Assembly: GCF_009932555.1 (NCBI RefSeq)
Contig: NZ_BLJO01000002.1
Location: 83,379-147,378 of the forward strand
Length of the DNA: 64,000 nucleotides
Source: Steroidobacter agaridevorans
GTDB taxonomy: Bacteria; Pseudomonadota; Gammaproteobacteria; Steroidobacterales; Steroidobacteraceae
Direction of reading: 5' to 3'
A model generated the notes under the pieces. The model was not told the DNA's origin. It saw only the letters and a program-made list of their open reading frames with translations, and searched no databases. The translations under genes were made by a program, and so were the position numbers. Of the stretch, positions 23,471-31,786 are shown in pieces (positions within the stretch are counted from its first letter, which is position 1; each line of letters begins with the position of its first letter).

Positions 23471-24724
23471 TCACGTCGTCGGATCGGGCGCTGGCCGAGT
23501 CAACGCCGGCCGCTGCCCTCGGGTCAACGCGCGCCATAGCCATTCGAGCGGCCCATAGGCGTGGCGCTCGAGCCACGGCTTCGACCACAACAGCAAAGCG
23601 GCCCAGATCAGCGGCACGATGAGATAGCACTGCCAGCGCTCGAGCTCGCCGTACAGTCCCAAGCCGTAGCCGTGGAAGAGCAGCACGCAGATTACGCTCA
23701 TGGCGATGTAGTTCGTGAACGCCATGCGTCCGACGGCGATCAATCGATCGGCAAGCCAGCGCGCCGCGCCCGACTGCATGAACAATACGATGAGCGATGC
23801 ATGCGAGAGCACCAGCCACGGTCGCAGCAACGACAGGTGCAACGCCTCGGTGATATGCAGCGTGATGGGTGAGAAACGATCCGCATCGTTCCACAGGATC
23901 AGCGGAATGTGTAACGGCACGCAAATCGCGAATCCCCATAGCGCGATTCGCTGATAGGTGCGTCTCGGCCACGCGCCTGAGAAGAAGCCGAGACGGAACA
24001 GCGCCATGCCGAAAGCGATCAGCGCGAGCGTGTCCGTCATCGCAAGCGGATGCGCTTCGGTGAGAATGTACATCGTGATCGGCGCGCGCGTTTTGAAGGC
24101 ATCGACATAGTTGCCGCGATAACCATCGAGCTGCGTCTGCGGCGCAGGGAAGGTCATCTTCTCTTTAACCGCCTGCCACTGCGCCACCACCGCGGCGGGC
24201 GCATCAGGCTGACTGGCAGCTTCTTCCAAGCCCTTGATCCCGGTGTAGGTCCACGCGGCAAGCATCAGCTTCAGCGCGAGCAGCGCAACCCCGGTTGCGA
24301 TCAAGGTTCGCACCGACCAGCGCCACGCGATGAACGCGATCATGCCGGCGACGGCGTAGAGCACCAGGATGTCGCCATACCAGATGAACCAAACGTGGAT
24401 CATGCCGAACACGAGCAGCCAGAACATGCGCGCGTAATGAATGCGCGCCGGGCTGTCGCCTGAGTTCAATGCGCGCTCGGCGATGAGCACGGTGCTCGCA
24501 CCGAACATCATCGTGAACAGCCCGCGCATCTTGCCGTCGAAGAGAGCGTAGTTGATCGCCCAGGTCGCGAAGTTCACGCCCTCGGCACCGCCGTAATAAT
24601 AAGGATCGTAATAGGCGTAGCCGGGCATCGCGAGATCGACGATGTTCATCAGCAGAATGCCCAGAACCGCCGCGCCGCGGATGGCATCGAGCGTGTTGAT
24701 GCGCTCGGCGGTGACGATCGTCAT
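23471..24724 (-). CDS. DUF418 family membrane protein
   Basis: 417 residues with about ten membrane helices. Family markers: RINTLDAIRGAAVLGILLMNIVDLA at the N-terminus, the DGKMRGLFTMMFGAST motif, and the C-terminal VGRMAFTNYIAMSVICVLLFHGYGLGLYG region that defines DUF418 (YeiB-like). Function is unproven; distant relationship to acyltransferase-3 membrane proteins has been proposed. The open frame extends 36 codons further upstream into the preceding gene; I used the ATG at 24724, four bases after that gene's stop at 24729. Probably co-transcribed with the esterase. Confidence 0.9.
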   Translation of the reverse strand: MTIVTAERINTLDAIRGAAVLGILLMNIVDLAMPGYAYYDPYYYGGAEGVNFATWAINYALFDGKMRGLFTMMFGASTVLIAERALNSGDSPARIHYARMFWLLVFGMIHVWFIWYGDILVLYAVAGMIAFIAWRWSVRTLIATGVALLALKLMLAAWTYTGIKGLEEAASQPDAPAAVVAQWQAVKEKMTFPAPQTQLDGYRGNYVDAFKTRAPITMYILTEAHPLAMTDTLALIAFGMALFRLGFFSGAWPRRTYQRIALWGFAICVPLHIPLILWNDADRFSPITLHITEALHLSLLRPWLVLSHASLIVLFMQSGAARWLADRLIAVGRMAFTNYIAMSVICVLLFHGYGLGLYGELERWQCYLIVPLIWAALLLWSKPWLERHAYGPLEWLWRALTRGQRPALTRPAPDPTT

Positions 24725-24728
24725 GGCG

Positions 24729-25901
24729 TCACTCCCGGCCGCGCGCTTGCTGGCGGAGCAGGGCGGCGCGACTGCGAATCGCCGTGCCGAAAAGTCGCGC
24801 CGTATCCACCGACGCCCGCTCGGCGTCGGCAACTACCGCCGACCACTGCAAGAACCCATGCGCGAGCGTCGGATAGTTCAGATACATGGCGGGCACGCCG
24901 GCTTTTGTCAGCTGCTCCGTCAAGCGGCGCGAGGAGTCGCGCAGCATGTCGAAGCCGGCCGAGACGGCGATGGTCGCGGGCATGCCGGCGAAGCTTGCGC
25001 CGTTCAGCTCCTGGGTGGCCTGCTTGAGCAGCTCGCCCGGAAAGACGGTGTCGATCATGAAGGCGCGGAAGGTTGCATCCAGGCCGTAGCCTTCCTCGAA
25101 TAATCGATAAGACTCATCGGCTTCGGCAAAGTCGCTCGAGGTGTAGTAGAGCAGTTGATAGGCGGGCGTCGGGCGCTTCGCCGCGATCTGGCGCAACGAG
25201 ATATTCAGTGAGATGTGTCCGCCGGCGCTGTCGCCGCCCACGGCCACGAGCTCCGGCTCGCTGCCCAGGCGCTTCGCATTCGTGCGCGCCCATAGAAACG
25301 CGTCTTCTCCATCGTCGTTCGACGCTGGCCATAGATGCTCGGGGGCCAGGCGATAGTCGACGGACATGACAATGGCGCGCGCCTCGTTCGCGACCAGGCG
25401 GGCGAATCGATCGGTCGCGTCGATGCCGCTGTATAGCCAGCCGCCGCCATGGAAATACACGAGCAGCGGCAACGGCTCGCCGGGGCCGGTTTTAGGCGTG
25501 TAGATACGAATAGGAATGGGTCCGCCACGGCCATCGATCTTGCGATCTTCGACCGCGTGCATGGGCGCGGTGACTTTGGTGAACAGCGCCCATTCGCGCG
25601 CCAGGCGCTCGCGAGTGACGATTCGCGCCTGGGGATCGAGAAAGGTCGCGAGCCCGCGTTGAACCTGCTCGGGCGTGCGGCGGCGACGCTCTTCGAAGTA
25701 ATACTGCAGCTTCGGATCGAGCCGCTGCCCGTCGATGATTTCTCTCGGTCCGGCGAGTGATTTGAGGAACCACGCTTCCGACTGGGACATTAATTCGTAG
25801 CGCTTTTGCTCCTCGGGCGTCGGCCGGAACCCATCTTCGGGTTGAGCGGCGCCGGTGAGTGCAACCATGGCCAGGACGACGATGCCGAGTCGCTCGATCA
25901 T
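24729..25901 (-). CDS. exported alpha/beta hydrolase (HSL-type esterase)
   Basis: 390 residues with an N-terminal signal peptide (MVALTGAAQPED, cleavage near residue 20). Hormone-sensitive-lipase family signatures: oxyanion-hole HGGG at 151-154, nucleophile elbow GDSAGG at 223-228 (S225), the Asp in SAGFDMLRD and the His in TLAHGFLQ. It should hydrolyse short-chain esters or acylated substrates in the periplasm. Start taken from the signal-peptide ATG; the longer frame runs into an upstream region without coding character. Downstream neighbour DUF418 gene begins four bases after its stop. Confidence 0.9.
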   Translation of the reverse strand: MIERLGIVVLAMVALTGAAQPEDGFRPTPEEQKRYELMSQSEAWFLKSLAGPREIIDGQRLDPKLQYYFEERRRRTPEQVQRGLATFLDPQARIVTRERLAREWALFTKVTAPMHAVEDRKIDGRGGPIPIRIYTPKTGPGEPLPLLVYFHGGGWLYSGIDATDRFARLVANEARAIVMSVDYRLAPEHLWPASNDDGEDAFLWARTNAKRLGSEPELVAVGGDSAGGHISLNISLRQIAAKRPTPAYQLLYYTSSDFAEADESYRLFEEGYGLDATFRAFMIDTVFPGELLKQATQELNGASFAGMPATIAVSAGFDMLRDSSRRLTEQLTKAGVPAMYLNYPTLAHGFLQWSAVVADAERASVDTARLFGTAIRSRAALLRQQARGRE

Positions 25902-26090
25902 TTTTGTTAGCCCGTGCTTAAGCGTCACGGTGCTTTGTATCGGATCGGCGTCGTCGCGGGAGTTGACTAAAACGGTCGCGTCGGTGCTGGGGTGGCACCA
26001 CTGCCCCTCATCACGATCATCGCGAGCCGCAACGCAAGGTACAAACAATCACACTCGTGCGACGGATATCCGCTCCATAAGGATCCAACA

Positions 26091-26924
26091 ATGAGTAAGA
26101 AATCATGGGTTGCGATGACCGGGCTGTGCGTACTGATGGCGACTTCAGCGGCCCAGGCGCATTTGATTCCAATCTGCGTGGAAGCTTATGAGTCGGGCAC
26201 CGAGGTCAGCGGGGCTGTCGATGGGGCCACGCGCACACATGTAACTTTCACCCGGGCCAGCCGGCCCGCCGGCGCGGCGCCGGCCGTTGGAATGAAGTCC
26301 AACGAGAAGGCTGGGCCTTACTGGAGCGCGAGCTCGGGTCCGCTCGGCAACTGCCAGCAGCTGGATATCTCGTCCTCCCATGCGCGGAGTCGGCCGCTTC
26401 CAGAGGGCGTGGCTCCCGACGCTGGCGTGCGGCTCATGCCTGTCACGGCCGTGCTGATGGATACGTCAGTCGACCCGGCCGCGGAATCGAATGAGTTGGA
26501 TGTCACCGGTCAGGCACATTCGATCTGGGGTTGGGCGCCGGACGGTGGCGGCAACCGGGCGGGGCTGACGGGGGCGAGCACGTTCAGCCAAGGGCTCGGT
26601 CAGCAGTCCTCGGCGGCCGGAAATAACAGCCTCATTCCATGGCAAACGTCCCACGGGTCGCTGGGTTTCCAGGCGGGCAGGCCGAACCCGGCGACCGGAA
26701 ACAGCACTGGAAACAACACTGGAAACAACGCTGGAAACAACAACGGAACCATCGGCCGCACGCCCGCCGGCGGCACGGACGGCCACTCGGTTGGCGGTGG
26801 CGTCGGCGATGACGGCCAAGCGACCCAAGTCCCCGAGCCCGAAACGCTGGCGCTGCTGATGGTCGGCCTGCTCGGCGTGGCGCTGACGAGCCGTCGGCGC
26901 CGCGAGCTCGCCGCCACGGGCTGA
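26091..26924 (+). CDS. PEP-CTERM sorted exported protein
   Basis: 277 residues. Signal peptide (SAAQAHL, cleavage about residue 22). The C-terminus carries a PEP-CTERM sorting signal: VPEPET, a hydrophobic LALLMVGLLGVALT helix and a basic RRRR tail, the substrate form for an exosortase/EpsH system. The middle is low complexity, with a four-unit Gly-Asn repeat and Gly-rich DGHSVGGGVGDDG. No enzymatic motif. Likely exported to the surface or an extracellular matrix. No exosortase gene is in this window. AAGGA at 26079-26083 supports the start. Confidence 0.85.
   Translation: MSKKSWVAMTGLCVLMATSAAQAHLIPICVEAYESGTEVSGAVDGATRTHVTFTRASRPAGAAPAVGMKSNEKAGPYWSASSGPLGNCQQLDISSSHARSRPLPEGVAPDAGVRLMPVTAVLMDTSVDPAAESNELDVTGQAHSIWGWAPDGGGNRAGLTGASTFSQGLGQQSSAAGNNSLIPWQTSHGSLGFQAGRPNPATGNSTGNNTGNNAGNNNGTIGRTPAGGTDGHSVGGGVGDDGQATQVPEPETLALLMVGLLGVALTSRRRRELAATG
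26697..26744 (+). repeat. 12-bp tandem repeat, four units
   Basis: Four imperfect copies of GGAAACAACACT lie inside the PEP-CTERM gene and encode GNST, GNNT, GNNA and GNNN. Unit length is a multiple of three, so copy number can change without breaking the frame. Confidence 0.85.
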
Positions 26925-27046
26925 TTGCGTGTTCGATGCTGTAAATTTGCTCCGGTGTGCTCCAGGGGCTCCGGCACGCCGGTGGCTTCCACCGTGCGGA
27001 TGAGTAAGATCGAGCGATCGATGACTCATCGCGTCGAGGAGATCCC

Positions 27047-27400
27047 ATGACTCGCACACGTGCAATGGTTTGGACGGCGGCGTGCTCGATCGCGCTCGTC
27101 GGCACCACGCTCGCTCATCATGGCTGGACGGGGTACCGCGAAGAGATACAAAAGCTCTCGGGCACGATCGAAGCCGCGAGCTATGGCAACCCGCACGGCT
27201 CCATTCAGCTGAAGGCCGCCGATAAGACCTGGGAAGTGGTGCTCGCGCCGCCCTCGCGCATGACCACTCGCGGCCTCACCGAAGAGATGCTCAAGGCTGG
27301 CACGAGCGCGACGGTCGAGGGCTATCAGAGCAAGACCGATGAGAAAGAAATGCGCGCCGAGCGAATCACGGTCGCGGGCAAGACGGTCGAGCTGAGATAA
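27047..27400 (+). CDS. exported DUF6152-family protein
   Basis: 117 residues. Signal peptide ending near TLAHH, then the DUF6152 pattern: HHGWTGYREEIQKLSGTIEAASYGNPHGSIQLKA (mature N-terminus with paired His), WEVVLAPPSRMTTRGLT and ERITVAGKTVELR. Short one-domain periplasmic proteins of this family have an OB-like beta fold; function is unknown, although the leading histidines could bind metal. GGAG at 27038-27041 supports the start. Confidence 0.85.
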   Translation: MTRTRAMVWTAACSIALVGTTLAHHGWTGYREEIQKLSGTIEAASYGNPHGSIQLKAADKTWEVVLAPPSRMTTRGLTEEMLKAGTSATVEGYQSKTDEKEMRAERITVAGKTVELR

Positions 27401-27414
27401 TCAGTGACGCGCGC

Positions 27415-27963
27415 TCAGGCGCGCACCAACACGCCGCCGGCGGCTTGCCATTCGTTTTGCAGGTAAGCCGTGTCGGCGTCGTCGCGAGCTTGCACGCCGA
27501 TCAATACACCGCCCTGACGAATCTCCGATTCGTACTGTTCGATGCGCCCTTTGGGAATGCCCCAGTTGGTGAGCGCGGTGACCAGGCCACCTGCGATGGC
27601 CACGGCACCACCCGCCGCCAATGCAATGGCGATGGGACCTGCCAGCACCAACCCCGGTAGCAACGCGGCCGATCCCACGGCGGCGAGGGCGGGGGCGATC
27701 GTTGCCGCCGTGCCGCCCGCCGGTCCGCCGACTTTCGCCGCGGCCGGTTGTTTCTTTTCCGTGCTCTCGGCGGCCTTGTGGGCGAGATCGGTTTCCACCT
27801 GATCGACATTGAAATATTTGCGACGGGTTTGCTCGGACAGCACCAGGTTGATGTCGTCTCGGCTGTAACCGCGCGCCAGTGCGGTGTCGTACGCGCGCTC
27901 GACACCGGCGGCGTTCTTGAACAGGGCCGTCACGATCGCTGCATTGCCAATCGAAGGTGCCAT
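27415..27963 (-). CDS. stress-type protein with Gly/Ala-rich segment
   Basis: 182 residues. The N-terminal part (AAIVTALFKNAAGVERAYDTALARGYSRDDINLVLSE) matches the heat-induced stress protein YflT/general stress 17M-like domain in which two helices alternate. A hydrophobic Gly/Ala-rich central stretch (about 82-130) may insert into a membrane or pack as a helical hairpin. The final part (GIPKGRIEQYESEIRQGGVLIGV) repeats the beta-alpha pattern of the N-terminus. The ATG at 27963 is preceded by GGGGG; upstream in-frame starts lack one. Convergent with the DUF6152 gene; a 6-bp GC hairpin at 27409-27424 overlaps both ends. Confidence 0.75.
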   Translation of the reverse strand: MAPSIGNAAIVTALFKNAAGVERAYDTALARGYSRDDINLVLSEQTRRKYFNVDQVETDLAHKAAESTEKKQPAAAKVGGPAGGTAATIAPALAAVGSAALLPGLVLAGPIAIALAAGGAVAIAGGLVTALTNWGIPKGRIEQYESEIRQGGVLIGVQARDDADTAYLQNEWQAAGGVLVRA

Positions 27964-28111
27964 AACCCGTCCCCCGAAGCTCGTTGTCAGCACCCGAGAA
28001 ACGCCTTCCGCGACAGATCGTTCCAGCCCGCCCGACACACCTGCCGCGATGACTATTGCCAGCCTTTATTTGTCTGAGTTATAAAGTCGGCACCAGACGG
28101 GGGATCAAACA

Positions 28112-31100
28112 ATGAAATCGATAAGAACGGCGCTCGCCGCGGGCGTGCTGCTGATCGTGGGCGGCTGTCTGTTAGATGCACCGGATCCCACGGCCGATCC
28201 GAATGCGATGACTCACAACGATTTAGCGGTGCACGATCCTTCGGTGATTCGCGCCGACGACGGTAGTTATTATGTGTTCGGCTCGCACCTTGCCGCCGCG
28301 CGCACTACGGACTTGATGAACTGGCAGTACGTCGCGAACGGCGTCGACGCCGCCAATCCGCTGTGGAGCACGATTCCTGCCGATGGCACCGCGTGGACCG
28401 GCGTGCCGGGCTCCTGGGCCGCGGATGTGATCAAGCTCAAGAACGGTAAATATCACTTCTACTACAGCTTCTGCGGCATCCCGCCGGATGGCGAATGCAC
28501 CGGGCCGCGCTCGTATCTCGGTCTCGCCACCTCCGATCGCATCGACGGTCCGTATGTGAACGAAGGCATCTTCCTGCGCTCGGGCATGTCGGCGGCGGAA
28601 ATCGCCGCGGGCTACGGGCCCGAGGGCATCACGAGCTACGACGCGACAATTCATCCGAACACCATCGATCCGGATGTTTTCTACGACAAACAAGGCCAGC
28701 TGTGGATGACCTACGGCTCGTATTCGGGCGGCATTTTCATCTTGAAAATGGATGAGGCGACCGGCAGGCCCTTGCCCGGGCAGGGCTATGGCAAGCGCCT
28801 GGCCGGTGGCGATCACAGCGCCATCGAAGGCAGTTACATCCTCTACAGCCCGCAGTCCGGTTACTACTACCTGTTTACTTCGTTTGGCGGCTTTGTTTCC
28901 ACCGACGGTTATAACATTCGTATCGCGCGATCGCGCAACCCCGACGGTCCGTACCTCGATGCGCAAGGCCGGGACATGGCCGGTGCGCGCGGCAACTGGG
29001 ACAGCATCGCGCCCTATGGCGTGAAGCTGATGGGCGGCTTCAACTTCGCGGCGACACCCGGCGATCTCGAGACAGCGCGCGGCTATCTCTCGCCGGGTCA
29101 CAACTCGGCCTATTACGATGCCGCCACGAAGAAACATTTGCTGATCACGCACACGCGCTTTCCGAATCGCGGCGAAGGCCATTCGATTCGCGTGCACGAG
29201 ATGTTCGTCAACGCGGACGGCTGGCTCGTGGCCTCGCCGCATCGCTACGCGCCGATCAAGGGTCAGAACATCGTCGACGCCAACGATGCGTTGGGCGACT
29301 ACAAGTTCATCAACCTTGGCAAGGACATCAATCGCCAGGCGAAGCAGTCGGTCTATATCTCCTTGAACGCCGACTACACCATCACCGGCGAGGTGACGGG
29401 CCAGTATCGGCGCTACTTTGGCGACCCGAGCCGCATCAGCATCCAGCTCGAGGGCAGCGATCAGGTCTACGAAGGCCGGCTTGCGTGGCAGTGGAATGAA
29501 GCCTCCGGCAAGCTCGTGCCGATTTTCACCGCGCTGTCGAGCGAAGGCGTGTCGATCTGGGGCTCGAAGCTCGAGAAGCGCACCACGCGTCAGGCGCTGA
29601 AGGATGTCGCCGAGGCCTTGTCGCTGCCGCAGACCATCAAGGCCGGCACGTTGGATCTGCCGACCCGTGGCACGCGGGCGACGTCGATTGTCTGGTCCTC
29701 GAGCGATCCGTCCGTGATTCAAGCCGATGGCACAGTCAGTCGACCGAACGTGGGCGAGGGCGATCGCATCGTCACGCTCACCGCGACCATGACATTGAAT
29801 GGCGTGACGATCGAACGGCAGTTCCAAGTGACCGTGCCCGCGCGTCTGCCATTCAATCGCGTCGCGCAGTTCAGCTTCGAGAATTCGTTGAGCGAGCAGC
29901 TCGGTCGATTCACCGCCGCGACCGCGACCGGCAATCGCATCTGGAACCTCGGCGCCGTGAGATTCGCGCCGGGTCAGCAGGGGCAGGCGGTCAGTCTCGA
30001 TGGCACCTCGGGTGTGTTGTTGCCCGAAGGCGTGATCGACAACTACGAGTACACCGTCTCGTTCTGGGCGAACCCGCGCGTGCTCTCGCAGTTCACGCCG
30101 GCGTTCTTCGGCGCGGTCGATGAGCAGACCGACGCGGCGGGCGTGCCGTCCTCCAATCGCTGGATCAGTCTCGTGCCGCACAGCTGGGACGGCAACACGA
30201 TGCTCTGGAGCGGCAGCGAGGCGTGGTTCGATGGCAGCGCGGGCGAGCGCATCCCGGCGAATGCCTGGACGCACGTTGCGTTCTCGGTGAATCGCGGTGT
30301 CGTATCGGTCTATGTGAATGGCGTGCGCAAGTTCGGCGCGGGCACGCTCACCGACTTCTTCAGCACTCGCCGGGGCAAGTTCGCGCTCGGTGTGAACTAC
30401 TGGGATCTGCCGTTCGATGGCTTGGTCGATGAGCTGAAGATTTACGAGTCAAGCCTGTCGGCGGCGGAGATTCGAGGGCTCGACATCGATCGTCTCTCCG
30501 GTGCGCAGCTGCTGCAGTCGGCGGCGCAGATCCTGGATCTCGGCGATGTGAGCGCCGTGCAGTCGGATCTCGAATTGCCGCGCACGGGCCCCTATGCGTC
30601 GGTCGTGAGTTGGGCGTCGTCGCATCCGGAAGTGTTGAGCCCGACCGGCCAGGTGACCCGTCCGGATCGCAATTCGCCGGATGTGAACGTGACATTGACG
30701 GCGACCATCACGCTCAATGGCGCACAGGTCACGAAAACATTCGAGGTGACGGTTCGCTCGCTGGCGCCGCCTCAGCCCATCGCCGCGTATGACTTCGAGA
30801 ATGACTTGAACGGATCGCGCGGCGTGTTTGGTCCGGGCGTCGTGACCGGCCCGCGTGTGGACCAAGCCGGTGGAACGGTGTCGTTCGCGCCGGGTGCGGC
30901 GGGCAGTGCGCTGGTGCTGAACGGCGCCGCCGGAGTCCGCCTGCCGGATGGGCTGATCGATGATCACAGCTACTCGATCGCGATGTGGCTGCAGCCGACG
31001 GCGGTGTCGCAGTTCACGACCGCGTTCTTCGGCTGGGCGAGCCCGACGAGCTGGATCAGCCTCGTGCCGCGCGGGCCGGGCTCGACGCAGCCGACCATGT

Positions 31101-31399
31101 TGTGGTCGGGCACGGCCTGGTTCGACGGCTCGTTCAACTCGTCCATTCCCGTGGGCGCGTGGTCGCATCTGGTGATGTCGGTCGACCACGGCGCCTTGCG
31201 GTTGTATCTGAACGGCACGCTGGTCGGCACGATGACGGGCTTTCCCGATGTGTTCACGCCCGCGGCGCAACGCCAGTTCGCCCTCGGCGTGAACTTTTGG
31301 GATGTGCCATACACGGGCCTGGTCGATCAGCTGAAGATCTATGACGAGGCCGTGGACGCCGAGGTGGTCGGCCTGTTGTATGCCGAGGGCGCCGGTTGA
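28112..31399 (+). CDS. GH43 arabinanase-like lipoprotein with two LamG modules
   Basis: 1095 residues. Lipobox VGGC (Cys19) predicts a lipoprotein. The GH43 five-bladed propeller (about 35-380) has the base HDPSVI (D42), pKa-modulating TIDPDVFYD (D186) and acid IEGSYIL (E239); PGSWAADVIKL is typical of endo-1,5-alpha-arabinanases. A GH43 C-terminal beta-sandwich follows (about 385-490, to IWGSKLEKR). Then two tandem pairs, each an atrophied bacterial Ig domain (VWSSSDPSVIQADGTVSRP; VSWASSHPEVLSPTGQVTRP) and a LamG/concanavalin-like domain (VAQFSFENSLSEQLGRF; IAAYDFENDLNGSRGVF). The pairs are internal duplicates. It probably degrades arabinan at the cell surface, with LamG domains binding glycan. 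No transporter gene adjoins it. Confidence 0.92.
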   Translation: MKSIRTALAAGVLLIVGGCLLDAPDPTADPNAMTHNDLAVHDPSVIRADDGSYYVFGSHLAAARTTDLMNWQYVANGVDAANPLWSTIPADGTAWTGVPGSWAADVIKLKNGKYHFYYSFCGIPPDGECTGPRSYLGLATSDRIDGPYVNEGIFLRSGMSAAEIAAGYGPEGITSYDATIHPNTIDPDVFYDKQGQLWMTYGSYSGGIFILKMDEATGRPLPGQGYGKRLAGGDHSAIEGSYILYSPQSGYYYLFTSFGGFVSTDGYNIRIARSRNPDGPYLDAQGRDMAGARGNWDSIAPYGVKLMGGFNFAATPGDLETARGYLSPGHNSAYYDAATKKHLLITHTRFPNRGEGHSIRVHEMFVNADGWLVASPHRYAPIKGQNIVDANDALGDYKFINLGKDINRQAKQSVYISLNADYTITGEVTGQYRRYFGDPSRISIQLEGSDQVYEGRLAWQWNEASGKLVPIFTALSSEGVSIWGSKLEKRTTRQALKDVAEALSLPQTIKAGTLDLPTRGTRATSIVWSSSDPSVIQADGTVSRPNVGEGDRIVTLTATMTLNGVTIERQFQVTVPARLPFNRVAQFSFENSLSEQLGRFTAATATGNRIWNLGAVRFAPGQQGQAVSLDGTSGVLLPEGVIDNYEYTVSFWANPRVLSQFTPAFFGAVDEQTDAAGVPSSNRWISLVPHSWDGNTMLWSGSEAWFDGSAGERIPANAWTHVAFSVNRGVVSVYVNGVRKFGAGTLTDFFSTRRGKFALGVNYWDLPFDGLVDELKIYESSLSAAEIRGLDIDRLSGAQLLQSAAQILDLGDVSAVQSDLELPRTGPYASVVSWASSHPEVLSPTGQVTRPDRNSPDVNVTLTATITLNGAQVTKTFEVTVRSLAPPQPIAAYDFENDLNGSRGVFGPGVVTGPRVDQAGGTVSFAPGAAGSALVLNGAAGVRLPDGLIDDHSYSIAMWLQPTAVSQFTTAFFGWASPTSWISLVPRGPGSTQPTMLWSGTAWFDGSFNSSIPVGAWSHLVMSVDHGALRLYLNGTLVGTMTGFPDVFTPAAQRQFALGVNFWDVPYTGLVDQLKIYDEAVDAEVVGLLYAEGAG

Positions 31400-31407
31400 G
31401 CGCCCTC
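31385..31407 (+). terminator. hairpin over the gh43 stop codon
   Basis: An 8-bp stem (GAGGGCGC at 31385-31392, GCGCCCTC at 31400-31407) with a 7-base loop overlaps the stop codon. Weak evidence for termination; the large inverted repeat downstream is more likely to serve that role. Confidence 0.3.
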
Positions 31408-31454
31408 CGGAACGCCCCTTGGGAACAAATCGCCGCCATTGATCGCTCTTGATC

Positions 31455-31486
31455 AGGGCCTGTGAATACTCATTGGATGGGCTGCG
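31455..31486 (+). repeat. left terminal inverted repeat
   Basis: 32 bases beginning AGGGCCTGTGAATACTCATT; pairs with 31708-31739 with a single mismatch (T at the 13th position versus C in the reverse complement of the right end). Confidence 0.85.
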
Positions 31487-31582
31487 ACGAGCTATTGCGG
31501 TTCAGGGCTAGGCGCGACGACCGCCGTATACTCTCCGTATTCAAGGGAGGAGTAACGACGTCCTGAACCGCAATAGCTCGTC
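31486..31582. repeat. internal perfect 21-bp inverted repeat with 55-base loop
   Basis: Arms 31486-31506 and 31562-31582 are exact reverse complements (GACGAGCTATTGCGGTTCAG start); flanking GATGGG and CCCATC add partial outer pairing. In RNA this forms a very stable stem. Confidence 0.85.
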
Positions 31583-31611
31583 CCATCTAAGGATATTTAT
31601 TCATTAAATGG

Positions 31612-31708
31612 GTTGCGCCTCGAATCGCCTGCCGCTGCGTTACAAAGCTTGCCCTTATCGACATAAGGGCTGCGCTTTGCGCCTTGCTGCAGGGATTGGA
31701 GGCGCAAC
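31612..31708. repeat. second internal palindrome
   Basis: Arms GTTGCGCCTC (31612-31621) and GAGGCGCAAC (31699-31708) enclose a further hairpin GCCCTTAT-CGAC-ATAAGGGC (31651-31670) with outer AAAGC/GCTTT pairing, giving a long bulged cruciform. Confidence 0.75.
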
Positions 31709-31739
31709 GCAGCCCATCCAATGAGTGTTCACAGGCCCT
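31708..31739 (-). repeat. right terminal inverted repeat
   Basis: 32 bases ending GTGTTCACAGGCCCT; reverse complement of 31455-31486 except one base. Confidence 0.85.
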
Positions 31740-31786
31740 AGGAGGGCCGTAGAATCTTCCAGTACCCCTGAACCGGCGGAACCCCG

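Larger units (their letters stand above)
31455..31739. mobile_element. MITE-like nested-palindrome element, 285 bp
   Basis: The element is bounded by 32-bp terminal inverted repeats (31455-31486 and 31708-31739) that differ at one position. Inside are a perfect 21-bp inverted repeat (31486-31506 / 31562-31582), a 10-bp inverted repeat (31612-31621 / 31699-31708) and a small perfect hairpin (31651-31658 / 31663-31670). It contains no coding frame of credible length and no obvious target-site duplication (GATC before, AGGA after). This looks like a non-autonomous mobile element or a REP/BIME-type composite placed between two same-strand genes. It fills most of the 387-base gap and may also terminate the gh43 transcript. 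Confidence 0.7.

Noticed and set aside
28223-30274. Long minus-strand open frame (about 683 codons) opposite the GH43 gene
   Set aside because: Same composition bias as other antisense shadows; the GH43 frame has catalytic motifs and modular domains.
31455-31739. Possible IS element or CRISPR-like array in the palindromic region
   Set aside because: No transposase frame, and the repeats are inverted and nested, not regularly spaced direct repeats.
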